Below, piece by piece: positions 1 through 6,996 of a DNA stretch of 14,613 nt (position 1 is the stretch's first letter; every line of letters starts with the position of its first letter). Source of the DNA: Candidatus Methylarchaceae archaeon HK01M (GTDB lineage Archaea > Thermoproteota > Nitrososphaeria > Nitrososphaerales > JACAEJ01); assembly GCA_024256245.1 (NCBI GenBank), contig JAKLZD010000155.1, positions 1 through 14,613 on the forward strand. The letters are read 5' to 3'. The notes beneath the pieces are model-generated. The model ran no database searches. It had not been told where the DNA came from and saw only the letters and a list, made by a program, of their open reading frames with translations. Both the position numbers and the translations under genes were made by a program.

Positions 1-1480
1 CAAAGGCTCTAAGGACCTGGTACGGGTTCTTGATTCCGTATACCTCGACAGTTGCCAATACATCTGAAAGCTTCTCCAAGCTACTAAGCTTCTCATACAA
101 CTCTTTGAGCTTTGCTTCAGATATATAGCAGTCGCCGATTTTTCTGTAGCCTTCAAAATCAATGGTTTGAAGTGTCCTTCTCGCTGATTCGACTGTAACA
201 GAGTATTGTTCGGCAAGCTCCTCTAAGCTCACTATATCTCCCTTCAATCTTATCCTCTCCATCTTTAACTCTTCAGACTCCCTTTCTATGATGGTTTCTT
301 CAACCCTCTTGAGGTGGTCAAGTATAGGTTTGATAGGTACATATTTCTTGTAGTATATGACTCGACCTTTTAGCTTCTTGAGTTTTGAACATGCAAGACT
401 TTCATCCACTGCTACGATCATATCCAAATTCGTGATGGAGTTGAGTTTGCTGATTTTTTTTTCAAGGTATTCTTGAGTCCAGAAGCCCATGATCTCCAGA
501 TAAACCTTCTCACCACGCTTCTCAAAGCTAAAGTCAGGTATCATCACGTGCCTGCCTGCCATTAATGGTTCAGGCTCCCTCCTCATCGACCATCCAGAAT
601 CATAGGCATTGAAGCTTCTTGCAAACCTCTCCTCAACTGTGCTATCATAAAGCTTCTGTTCTAAAAGGTCTTCACTTTTAACATCCTCTATGGTGTCTTT
701 CACTTCATCGCTCTTAAGCTCGAATATATCTATCCTACTCTTTTTCCTCCCAAGCACATCGGCCCTGATCTTCCACGACTCTGATGCTATTATCTGTGGT
801 AGGAGTTTCGCTAGAGAAGTCCCATACCTGTCGGTCATCTTGAATATGGATAAAGGTCCATCTACAGATACTGTGTAGCCACTGCCATTATAATCCACTG
901 AATACATGAGGCCTAATCTCTTCACAGATCTGAAGATGTTCTTCCAATTTCCCGAGGCTGTAAATTCCATCCTCAGGGATTTGAATAGGAGCGTCTGTGT
1001 TAAAGAAAGGTTATAGTACTTTATCAATTTATCTTGTTCAAAGGGATCAAACTTTTCTAAGATGAGTTCCTCTTCAACATCGCTATAGAGCGCCTTTTCA
1101 AGAGTTTCAGGATGAGTATCCAGCTTGGTAGCAATTTTTCGGATGACTTTTTCCCTCTCATCCTTACTTACAGCCTTGACCCTACTCGCCTCTTCAAAGG
1201 TCGTCCTCCTAGCTTCCCTTGGATCGATGGGAGTATCAACCTCAAATATACACCTCCTCTCGAGGATCTTCGATAAGCCCCTGACCAGTCTGTAGTCGAA
1301 GCCCTCATCCTCAAACACTTTAAGCCACTCCTTGAGTTCGCCCTTTCTCCTCCCAACACCCTTTCTGAAGACTTCAACCATCCTTTCAGTCAGGCTTAAG
1401 GTATTTTCATCAAGAGGCGCATAGACGGGATAGATCTGTCCTCGTTTAAATCTAGCCCTGAGTAGGTTGGATGGAAGCAT
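1..1480 (-). CDS. bax1: Bax1 (DUF790) nuclease, partner of archaeal XPB; 3' end outside window
   Basis: Structure-specific endonuclease that binds archaeal XPB and cuts DNA at unwound junctions, giving an archaeal nucleotide-excision-repair-like machine (established for this family). The frame is open from ATG at 1480 to the window edge, giving 493 residues without a stop, so it is probably nearly complete. The nuclease core is visible: IPDF with D316, then YLEIMGFW with E329, then TQEYLEKK with K341/K342, a PD-(D/E)xK arrangement typical of DUF790. The N-terminal start MLPSNLLRAR and the region around 160-250 also fit the family. The C-terminal part (about 400-490) is helical and charged. 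The start is secure: the in-frame codon two before the ATG is a TGA stop, and GGTGAT (1486-1491) sits five bases upstream as SD. It begins 18 bases after the xpb stop, so co-transcription is very likely. Confidence 0.93.
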   Translation of the reverse strand, partial: MLPSNLLRARFKRGQIYPVYAPLDENTLSLTERMVEVFRKGVGRRKGELKEWLKVFEDEGFDYRLVRGLSKILERRCIFEVDTPIDPREARRTTFEEASRVKAVSKDEREKVIRKIATKLDTHPETLEKALYSDVEEELILEKFDPFEQDKLIKYYNLSLTQTLLFKSLRMEFTASGNWKNIFRSVKRLGLMYSVDYNGSGYTVSVDGPLSIFKMTDRYGTSLAKLLPQIIASESWKIRADVLGRKKSRIDIFELKSDEVKDTIEDVKSEDLLEQKLYDSTVEERFARSFNAYDSGWSMRREPEPLMAGRHVMIPDFSFEKRGEKVYLEIMGFWTQEYLEKKISKLNSITNLDMIVAVDESLACSKLKKLKGRVIYYKKYVPIKPILDHLKRVEETIIERESEELKMERIRLKGDIVSLEELAEQYSVTVESARRTLQTIDFEGYRKIGDCYISEAKLKELYEKLSSLEKLSDVLATVEVYGIKNPYQVLRAF

Positions 1481-1485
1481 CGATC

Positions 1486-1491
1486 ATCACC
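1486..1491 (-). promoter_or_regulatory. Shine-Dalgarno site of bax1
   Basis: GGTGAT on the minus strand matches the archaeal 16S anti-SD (GGAGGTGATC) and lies five bases before the ATG at 1480, inside the xpb-bax1 gap. It supports internal initiation on a shared xpb-bax1 mRNA. Confidence 0.6.
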
Positions 1492-1498
1492 GTTTTCG

Positions 1499-2890
1499 TC
1501 ATATATCTCCTGCTATTCGACTTCTCTTCCTCCTCCAGCTTGTCCTCATCTCTGAAGTTTCCTTCGAAACCAGCTCTATGAGCTTCGCCTTTTTTCCTTT
1601 CCTCTTCCTCAAGAGCCTTCCCAGCCTCTGTACGAACTCCCTAGAGCTCCCTGTCCCGCTCACTATTATCCCAAGGGATGCTTCTGGGACATCTATCCCT
1701 TCATCTAGAACCTTCGAGGTCACTATCGCCCTGAACCTTCCATCCTTGAAACCTTTCAGTATTTCATGCCTCTCCCCTTTATCTGTGGTATGGGTTATGT
1801 ATGGTATAAGAAATCTCTTTGAGATTCTGTACACTAGCTCGTTGTGCTGGGTGAAGATCAGCGACCTATCCTCAGGGTTTGACTTCAGTATCTCCTCTAG
1901 CGCCTTGATCTTCGCTTCCGAGTTGAAGGCGATATTCAGTGCTCTATTTCTCGCTAGGAGCGCCTGCCTCGCATCTCTATCCCTCGCGCTTCTCATAACG
2001 AATTTCTGAAACTCCACTGATGTGGTGAGCCTTATCCCTCTGCTGGCAAGGTAGTCTTTGAATACATTATAGTTCTTCTCATACTCTACCTTCTCCTCAT
2101 CCGTGAGGGCCACATTCATCCTATGAAGTGTATACTCTGAGAGGTATCTTCCTGCTAAGTCTTCGGTTTCACACCTGTATACAACTCCTCCTGTAAGCCT
2201 TGGCAACTCTCTATGGAGCATGTCCTCCCTCTCATAAGTCGCAGTTAGACCCATCCTATAAGGTGCTGTGAACATTTCAGATATCTGCCTGTAGCCTTCG
2301 GCTGGTAGATGGTGCACCTCATCGAAGATGATGAGGCTGAACCTGTTTCCTATCTCCCCTGCCTTAAGGTATGCTGAATCGTACGTTGATACTGTAAGAG
2401 CTTTGAGTATGTTATCGCCTCCACCATAGACTCCAACTTCGACTCTGAACTCCTCTTTAAGCCTGCTCCTCCACTGCTCCACCAAGTCAAGGGTAGGCAC
2501 GACAATTATCGATGGCTGATTAACCATCTCGATTGCCTTCATCGCTATAAAGGTCTTCCCCGCACCTGTAGGAAGAACCATAACGCCCCTTCTACCAGCT
2601 TCATCCCATGCCCTTAAAGCCCTCATCTGATAGCTTCTCAAATAGATATTATTACATATGAGGTTTGGGCAGGGTATCAGGTCTTGGATATAGTCCTTGA
2701 AGTCTAGTTCACTTCTCTTAAGGTATTCGAATATCTCACGATAATATAATGCCTGGGCCCTGAACGCCTTCACCCTTTCATCCCATGTAGCATAGGGTAC
2801 CCTTATTTCGCCTCTAATCAGTATGCTACCCTTATCAAAGAATAGAAATGCGGGCTTCAATACTTCTCGAAGGCTCCAATAAAAAACCAA
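1499..2890 (-). CDS. xpb: XPB/Rad25-type superfamily 2 DNA helicase
   Basis: ATP-dependent DNA helicase/translocase of the archaeal XPB group, acting with Bax1 in repair or DNA opening. Of 463 residues, about 1-85 correspond to the N-terminal damage-recognition-like domain, followed by the two RecA-like domains. Visible motifs: Q-like region LRSYQMRAL near 84-92, Walker A PTGAGKT (107-113), motif II DEVHH (190-194), motif III GLTAT (214-218), the XPB-specific RED motif (221-223), a thumb-like insertion around 260-300, motif V VLDEGIDVP (394-402) and motif VI QRLGRLLR (421-428). The length fits short archaeal XPB. The chosen start is TTG with no SD; a TAG stop lies four codons upstream, so it cannot extend far. 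A TTG at codon 11 is an alternative that would still keep the conserved FFDKGSILIRG strand. Its 3' end is 18 bases from bax1. Confidence 0.95.
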   Translation of the reverse strand: MVFYWSLREVLKPAFLFFDKGSILIRGEIRVPYATWDERVKAFRAQALYYREIFEYLKRSELDFKDYIQDLIPCPNLICNNIYLRSYQMRALRAWDEAGRRGVMVLPTGAGKTFIAMKAIEMVNQPSIIVVPTLDLVEQWRSRLKEEFRVEVGVYGGGDNILKALTVSTYDSAYLKAGEIGNRFSLIIFDEVHHLPAEGYRQISEMFTAPYRMGLTATYEREDMLHRELPRLTGGVVYRCETEDLAGRYLSEYTLHRMNVALTDEEKVEYEKNYNVFKDYLASRGIRLTTSVEFQKFVMRSARDRDARQALLARNRALNIAFNSEAKIKALEEILKSNPEDRSLIFTQHNELVYRISKRFLIPYITHTTDKGERHEILKGFKDGRFRAIVTSKVLDEGIDVPEASLGIIVSGTGSSREFVQRLGRLLRKRKGKKAKLIELVSKETSEMRTSWRRKRSRIAGDI

Positions 2891-2979
2891 TTTATCAGTC
2901 TAAAGCCTTTAATCTCACATTGAATTAATTCCAGTTTTAATAGCATTATAACCAATATACATTCAATCATATTTCAATA

Positions 2980-2992
2980 TATCTTTTAAATG
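2980..2992 (-). promoter_or_regulatory. Candidate TATA box for xpb-bax1
   Basis: The minus strand reads TTTAAAAGATATA here, an archaeal TATA-like box in the 196-bp gap between the ABC operon and xpb. The start codon is about 95 bases downstream, and other AT-rich boxes lie closer (for example around 2940-2955), so which one is used is uncertain. Confidence 0.3.
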
Positions 2993-3018
2993 AGAACCCC
3001 AAAATAGATTATTATGTT

Positions 3019-3057
3019 TATCAAACCTATTACTAATCATTTGACTCATGTTTGATA
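3019..3057. repeat. 8-bp inverted repeat between ABC operon and xpb
   Basis: TATCAAAC (3019-3026) and GTTTGATA (3050-3057) are perfect reverse complements 23 bases apart. They sit just past the end of the ABC permease gene and upstream of the xpb promoter region. The repeat could be a 3' hairpin of the ABC transcript or a protein-binding site; the sequence does not decide. Confidence 0.4.
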
Positions 3058-3086
3058 GTGGAAAAGAAGATCAAAACACATCTAAA

Positions 3087-3911
3087 TCAGAAGGCTACTA
3101 AAGAACCACCACGCTTCAGTCTTATCTCAATCAGGCGAAATATAAAAAGACCAAAGAAGAATATGCCTACAGATATCATACCAGTAAGGACGAACTCGAA
3201 GATGGGTTCAAATAGGGTAGGCGTACCTATGGCAGAGTATCTTATCATGTCGATAGGATAAGTAAGGGGGAATAAAGATACTATAGTCCTTAGAGGTTCT
3301 TGTAGAGTTGTCGCGGGCACAAAGACACTTGCCAAGATCATCACAAGAAAATAGGTTAAACTTCCTATGCCTTCAGGAGTCCTTAAAAGTAAAATTAAAG
3401 AAGCAAAGATTATTCCGAATCCGAGCATCATGATTATCATTATACTGTAAGAAACCATCAATAGGGCGACATCTTGGACGATTATGGGTATACCCATGAG
3501 CAGGTTTATCAAAGGCAGTAAGATCGTTATTAGTAGAGCTCCCGTGACAAAGCTTTGAAGGCCAGTTCCAACTATGAAAGCGAGTCTTGAAGTAGGCGTC
3601 AGAAATACCTGCTCAAGGGTGCCAGTCCTGTTCTCCCCCTGTAATGAGAATCCCAAGTTCCAGATAGCGTATCCAAAATTCACCATGAACACAAACCCCC
3701 AAACCAAAGAGTTCACTGCTAAAGTTCCTTGAAGGTTCGAAAAGTTCGGTAAAAATATCATTGCCCCGATTAAGAACATTGTGAGATAAAGGATCGAATC
3801 TATGAGCTCAGATAATAACCATTCAGGATATCTTGCCATTATCTTCCAATTTTTCCATGATGATGCCAACAAATCCATAGCTAAGTATTTTAATAACTTA
3901 ATATTTGGCAA
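3087..3911 (-). CDS. ABC-2 type transporter permease (second subunit)
   Basis: Integral membrane subunit of an ABC-2 exporter, 274 aa, with about six hydrophobic segments (roughly 36-54, 66-90, 108-138, 147-176, 182-203, 236-260). The GENRTGTLEQ stretch (92-101) after segment 2 is the characteristic ABC-2 permease loop that contacts the ATPase. FPLTYPIDMIRY (214-225) is the usual C-terminal family signature. The substrate cannot be read from the sequence. The start is TTG at 3911, with GGGAG on the minus strand three bases upstream. It overlaps the end of the first permease by 14 bases, so translation is coupled. ATG at codon 12 is an alternative start but has no visible SD. It shares the GTLEQ loop and topology with its neighbour but little other sequence, suggesting an old duplication and a heterodimeric pore. 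Confidence 0.92.
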   Translation of the reverse strand: MPNIKLLKYLAMDLLASSWKNWKIMARYPEWLLSELIDSILYLTMFLIGAMIFLPNFSNLQGTLAVNSLVWGFVFMVNFGYAIWNLGFSLQGENRTGTLEQVFLTPTSRLAFIVGTGLQSFVTGALLITILLPLINLLMGIPIIVQDVALLMVSYSIMIIMMLGFGIIFASLILLLRTPEGIGSLTYFLVMILASVFVPATTLQEPLRTIVSLFPLTYPIDMIRYSAIGTPTLFEPIFEFVLTGMISVGIFFFGLFIFRLIEIRLKRGGSLVAF

Positions 3912-4731
3912 AATCTCCCTTCCTTCTAGCTTGCCTATCAGCCATATTGAACGTGTAGATACCTATTAAGGGATAGATGACTATCATGAACACTAGAAAT
4001 AGTAGGCGCCATGATTCGCTAAGAAAGAACTGAGGTAAGAGGGAAAATGTTCTAACAAGGATCGTTGCGTGGGTTAAAGGGATCAAGTTCGAGACGAATT
4101 GTAACCAGACTGGCAAGACAGCGATAGGATAGAGAGAGCCAGACAGTATAGCCAAGGTTGTATTCAGAATGTTCACTACTGAATAACTCCTTCTGCTTCT
4201 GAAGGATAGAGCGCCAAATAGCAACCCTATTCCGTAAAGTGGAAGAAGTCCTATTATGAATAGTAAGGAGATTTGAAAGAAGGATGTTAAAGAGAAAACC
4301 CCTCCTATGAAGAGGCTTGAAGCAACCCCTATGATTAAAATGGGAGAAGTGAATAAGATGTCCGCAATCGTGAACCCTACTGCAAGGGAGATGAAAGGCA
4401 CAGGAGCCATGGCGTTCTGCTCCAATGTTCCTCTCCATCTTTCATTGTTCAGCAAGAGGCCAACATCCCACATGATTACAGCAGCCATCATCCAAAGGAG
4501 GGCTCCTAAGATCAGATATACGAACATGTTCTCTGTTCCTGTGTAAGCCAAAAAGTTGCTATAAGCTTCAGAACCTCCAGCATAACTGCCAATACTTTGC
4601 ATCAGAATCGATAATATGTAAGGTGCCGCAAACATCGTTAGAATCCATGTTGAGTACCTTAAAGATATCTTAAGTTCTTTATACGCTGTGGCTATAACGC
4701 CATTAAAGAAACGTGTCAACGAGTCAACCAA
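3898..4731 (-). CDS. ABC-2 type transporter permease (first subunit)
   Basis: Membrane subunit of the same exporter, 277 aa, with about six hydrophobic segments (roughly 28-46, 68-94, 112-146, 150-176, 185-207, 241-262). NERWRGTLEQ (96-105) is the conserved ABC-2 loop, and the SGSLYPIAVLP...IPLTH region (197-221) is the family's C-terminal signature. The start is TTG at 4731. This is well supported because GGAAGGAG (4737-4744, minus strand) lies five bases upstream, inside the last codons of the ATPase gene. The gene overlaps the ATPase by eight bases and the next permease by 14, so the three genes form one tightly packed operon. It is likely a drug, lipid or polysaccharide exporter; the substrate is unknown. 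Confidence 0.92.
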   Translation of the reverse strand: MVDSLTRFFNGVIATAYKELKISLRYSTWILTMFAAPYILSILMQSIGSYAGGSEAYSNFLAYTGTENMFVYLILGALLWMMAAVIMWDVGLLLNNERWRGTLEQNAMAPVPFISLAVGFTIADILFTSPILIIGVASSLFIGGVFSLTSFFQISLLFIIGLLPLYGIGLLFGALSFRSRRSYSVVNILNTTLAILSGSLYPIAVLPVWLQFVSNLIPLTHATILVRTFSLLPQFFLSESWRLLFLVFMIVIYPLIGIYTFNMADRQARRKGDFAKY

Positions 4732-5728
4732 TAAAACTCCTTCCTGTGAACTTAAGAAATACGTCCTCTAAGCTAGGCTCATTCACAGTCACATTTACTA
4801 CCTTTCCACTTTTCTTTGCAATCATCTCAAGCAATACAGAGAGGGCATTCTCCTCGTCTTCAACCATTCCTTGTAGCATGATAGATTGCCCATCATCGGA
4901 TTCTTTAATAGTCCATTTTACATCATTTAAGAGATTTTCAGTATAGATTTCTTTAATGGGTAGGTTGCGAACTATCACCTTTATGCTCCTTTTTTCTAAT
5001 AGCTTAGCCTTCAGTTCACTTGGCGATCCTGAGACGATTATCTTCCCTTGATCGATTATAGAAATATTATGGCATAGCTCGTCTGCCTCGAGCATATTCT
5101 GTGTTGCTAAGAGAATAGTCTTACCTTTTTCCTCATTAAGCCATCTTATCGTATTACGTATGTGTCTTGAAAATTGAGGGTCTAAGCTCATGGTAGGTTC
5201 ATCGAAGAGCATTATGGGTGCATCGTTGATCAATGCTTTTGAGAAACCCAGCCTTACCCGTTGTCCTGTTGAGTAATTCTCAACAAGCTCATCAGACTTT
5301 TCTTTGAGCCCAACTAAAGCTAAAAGCTCGTCTATTCTCCTCCTTGCCAAATCTTTGGGCACATGATAAAGTCTTGAGAAGTAAAGTAGGTTTTCTCTAC
5401 CTGTAAGCTTCCAGTAAAGAGTTCTCTCACCTGTCAGCATGACGCCTAAGCTCTCTCTAACCTTAAGTGAATCCTTTAGAATATCGTAACCATTCACCTT
5501 TACAGTTCCGCTATCTGGGATTATGAGCGTACTCAAGATCTTGATCAGAGTGGTCTTGCCAGCTCCATTAGGACCGAGCAGTCCTACCATATCTCCATCT
5601 TTGACTCTCAAGCTTAATTCATCTAAGGCTTTTATCCCTATCCTCTCTCCTGTAAAGGGTAGCCTTCCCCTCCTTCTCTTGCTTAAGAAAGTCTTTGTCA
5701 GATTGGTAACATTTATGGCGTCCAACAC
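4724..5728 (-). CDS. ABC transporter ATPase (DrrA/CcmA-like, ABC-2 exporter)
   Basis: Cytoplasmic ATP-hydrolysing subunit of the exporter, 334 aa. The nucleotide-binding domain covers about 1-230: Walker A GPNGAGKTT (52-60), signature YSTGQ (152-156), Walker B IMLFDEP (172-178) and D-loop SLDP (181-184). The C-terminal part (about 235-330, ending NEPSLEDVFLKFTGR) matches the tail seen in DrrA-like ATPases. Two switch residues differ from the canon. The Q-loop reads GVMLTGERTLYWKLTGREN, with T99 where Gln is usual, and the H-loop reads LLATQNMLEADELC, with Q210 where His is usual. GERTLYW-type Q-loops occur in some ABC-2 ATPases, so the protein may still be active. The start is GTG at 5728 (TTG follows directly); there is no SD, but a TATA box lies about 35 bases upstream. 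It is the first gene of the three-gene operon. Confidence 0.95.
   Translation of the reverse strand: MLDAINVTNLTKTFLSKRRRGRLPFTGERIGIKALDELSLRVKDGDMVGLLGPNGAGKTTLIKILSTLIIPDSGTVKVNGYDILKDSLKVRESLGVMLTGERTLYWKLTGRENLLYFSRLYHVPKDLARRRIDELLALVGLKEKSDELVENYSTGQRVRLGFSKALINDAPIMLFDEPTMSLDPQFSRHIRNTIRWLNEEKGKTILLATQNMLEADELCHNISIIDQGKIIVSGSPSELKAKLLEKRSIKVIVRNLPIKEIYTENLLNDVKWTIKESDDGQSIMLQGMVEDEENALSVLLEMIAKKSGKVVNVTVNEPSLEDVFLKFTGRSFIG
4737..4744 (-). promoter_or_regulatory. Shine-Dalgarno site fixing the TTG start of permease 1
   Basis: GGAAGGAG on the minus strand, five bases before TTG at 4731, lies within the coding end of the ABC ATPase (codons for GRS). It is the strongest argument for this TTG start and for translation from a polycistronic mRNA. 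Confidence 0.6.
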
Positions 5729-5759
5729 GAATTATTTTATTTGATCGTAGATATAATGC

Positions 5760-5771
5760 TTATTTTAAAGT
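5760..5771 (-). promoter_or_regulatory. TATA box of the ABC operon
   Basis: The minus strand reads CTTTAAAATAAG, close to the archaeal TATA consensus with an A-rich BRE-like flank. Its centre is about 37 bases upstream of the GTG at 5728, so transcription would start roughly ten bases before the start codon, giving a nearly leaderless mRNA. Confidence 0.5.
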
Positions 5772-6023
5772 TTATCAGATGATCGTATCATGAAGGAATA
5801 GACGAAGATGTCGAATGTCAACGAAAATCTGGTCTCTGTGTTCTCTTCTATTAAAGAGCCATTGAATCATCGAACTAACTTCGGGAGAAGGTCTATCGAT
5901 TCTGTATTATGCTTTTGGCGTGATAGAGGTATCGATCCTATAATAGTATATCGACTTAAGCTGTATGAAGTCTATACATCGATCGAATCATACTTTCTTT
6001 TTCTAATCGTTTACGGAAGGAAG
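5772..6023. other. Intergenic stretch between hisF and the ABC operon
   Basis: About 250 bases with no convincing gene. It contains a short inverted repeat, ATGAT-CGT-ATCAT (5779-5791), just upstream of the ABC TATA box, which could be an operator. Several TATCGA/ATCGAT words occur between 5894 and 5986 without regular spacing. An 82-codon plus-strand frame (5808-6056) spans it and overlaps the hisF 3' end. It has no recognisable domain and no good SD, so I do not call it a gene. I see no tRNA or box C/D RNA. Confidence 0.4.
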
Positions 6024-6797
6024 TTAAAGCCTCACGTCTATGCCCCTGCTTTTTAAGAACTCCTTTACCTCCCTAATGGAATACTTTCTGAAATGGAAGA
6101 TGGAAGCGGCTAAAAGTGTTGTGGCCTTACCCTTAACTACCGCCTCATATAGATGCTCTAATGTTCCTGCCCCTCCTGAGGCTATTATTGGCATCTCAAC
6201 AGCGTCAGAGATAACTCTAGTAAAATCGATATCGTAGCCCGATAAGGTGCCATCCCCGTCTATGCTTGTAGGTAAGAGCTCTCCAGCACCCAGCTCTTCG
6301 CATCTTTTAGCCCATTCGAAAGCATCGATCCCAGCCCCTTCCGTCCCACCTTTTATTACAACCTCAAAGCCAGAAGGCATACCAACGTTCCTCCTGCCGT
6401 CGATGGCTACAATGATTCTTTCTTTTCCAAACTTCTCCGAAGCATTTCTAATAAGTTTAGGCCTTTTCACAGCTGCAGTATTTATCGATATTTTACTCAC
6501 ACCTAGATCGAAAAGTTCTTCCATGTCACCTAAATTAGATATCCCTCCTCCCACTACTAGAGGTATCGAGATAGCATTCTTCACCTTTTTAACCCATTCA
6601 AGCTTCGTATTTCTTCTTTCAACAGTCGCCGCTATATCGAGCATAGCTAGTTCATCAGCCCCTTCCTTCTCATAGAACCTCGCGTTTTCGACGGGATCAC
6701 CGGCATCCCTTAGATCGACAAAATGAATACCTTTCACGATCCGACCTTCCTTGACGTCTAGGCATGGCATGATCTTTACGATGACCACTTCCTTCAC
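6024..6797 (-). CDS. hisF: Imidazole glycerol phosphate synthase, cyclase subunit HisF
   Basis: Cyclase half of the HisF-HisH enzyme, forming imidazole glycerol phosphate and AICAR from PRFAR in histidine synthesis (cytoplasm). It is a 257-aa TIM barrel of standard length. Both catalytic aspartates are present: D14 in PCLDVK (D11 of Thermotoga HisF) and D133 in AIDGRR (D130). The phosphate-binding loops VVGGGIS (81-87) and ASGGAGT (206-212), and the FHFR motif near the end, are intact. The barrel segment TSIDGDGT (167-174) has Gly where Arg is often found. The start called is GTG at 6797; GTG at codon 4 would place the catalytic residue exactly at 11 and is equally possible. No hisH or other his gene lies within the window, so its partner must be elsewhere. 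Confidence 0.97.
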   Translation of the reverse strand: MKEVVIVKIMPCLDVKEGRIVKGIHFVDLRDAGDPVENARFYEKEGADELAMLDIAATVERRNTKLEWVKKVKNAISIPLVVGGGISNLGDMEELFDLGVSKISINTAAVKRPKLIRNASEKFGKERIIVAIDGRRNVGMPSGFEVVIKGGTEGAGIDAFEWAKRCEELGAGELLPTSIDGDGTLSGYDIDFTRVISDAVEMPIIASGGAGTLEHLYEAVVKGKATTLLAASIFHFRKYSIREVKEFLKSRGIDVRL

Positions 6798-6866
6798 ACT
6801 CCATATTTTATAGTATATGATCTTTTCAACGTTACTATCTTATTTGTGGGATCGTTTTATTATATT

Positions 6867-6874
6867 TATTTAAA
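6867..6874 (-). promoter_or_regulatory. Candidate TATA box of hisF
   Basis: TTTAAATA on the minus strand, about 73 bases upstream of the GTG at 6797, would give a leader of roughly 45 bases. A second box, TATAAAATA (6804-6812), is too close to serve that start unless translation begins further inside. The choice is unresolved. Confidence 0.35.
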
Positions 6875-6954
6875 TGAACAATATGATGCTTGAGACACAC
6901 TCGTGATCCAAAAGTTATGCCATAGAACCTTAGGAGAACTTATCTTTCACTTCT

Positions 6955-6962
6955 AAAAAAAA
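6955..6962 (-). terminator. Oligo-T terminator after MFS transporter 1
   Basis: A run of eight T on the minus strand about 35 bases after the MFS stop at 6997. Archaeal RNA polymerase terminates at such T-runs without needing a hairpin. It separates this gene from hisF. Confidence 0.45.
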
Positions 6963-6996
6963 TAGTAACGCAATCTTTTTTACAAGCTTAAATGGT

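Noticed and set aside
1467..2009. 180-codon plus-strand frame opposite xpb
   Set aside because: It is the complement of the helicase gene; the xpb motifs on the minus strand are unmistakable, and the plus-strand translation is the low-complexity Ser/Leu/Phe type expected of an antisense shadow.
3202..3216. GGTTCAAAT-like word resembling a tRNA T-loop
   Set aside because: It lies inside permease coding sequence, and no acceptor, D or anticodon arms can be drawn around it.
5894..5986. Recurring TATCGA/ATCGAT words
   Set aside because: Spacing is irregular, the flanks are not conserved, and the same words occur in the coding regions; this is not a CRISPR or iteron array.
5808..6056. 82-codon plus-strand frame between hisF and the ABC operon
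   Set aside because: It overlaps the hisF 3' end on the other strand, has no recognisable domain and no well-placed SD, and its Arg codon choice (CGA, CGT as well as AGA/AGG) is less biased than in the neighbouring genes.
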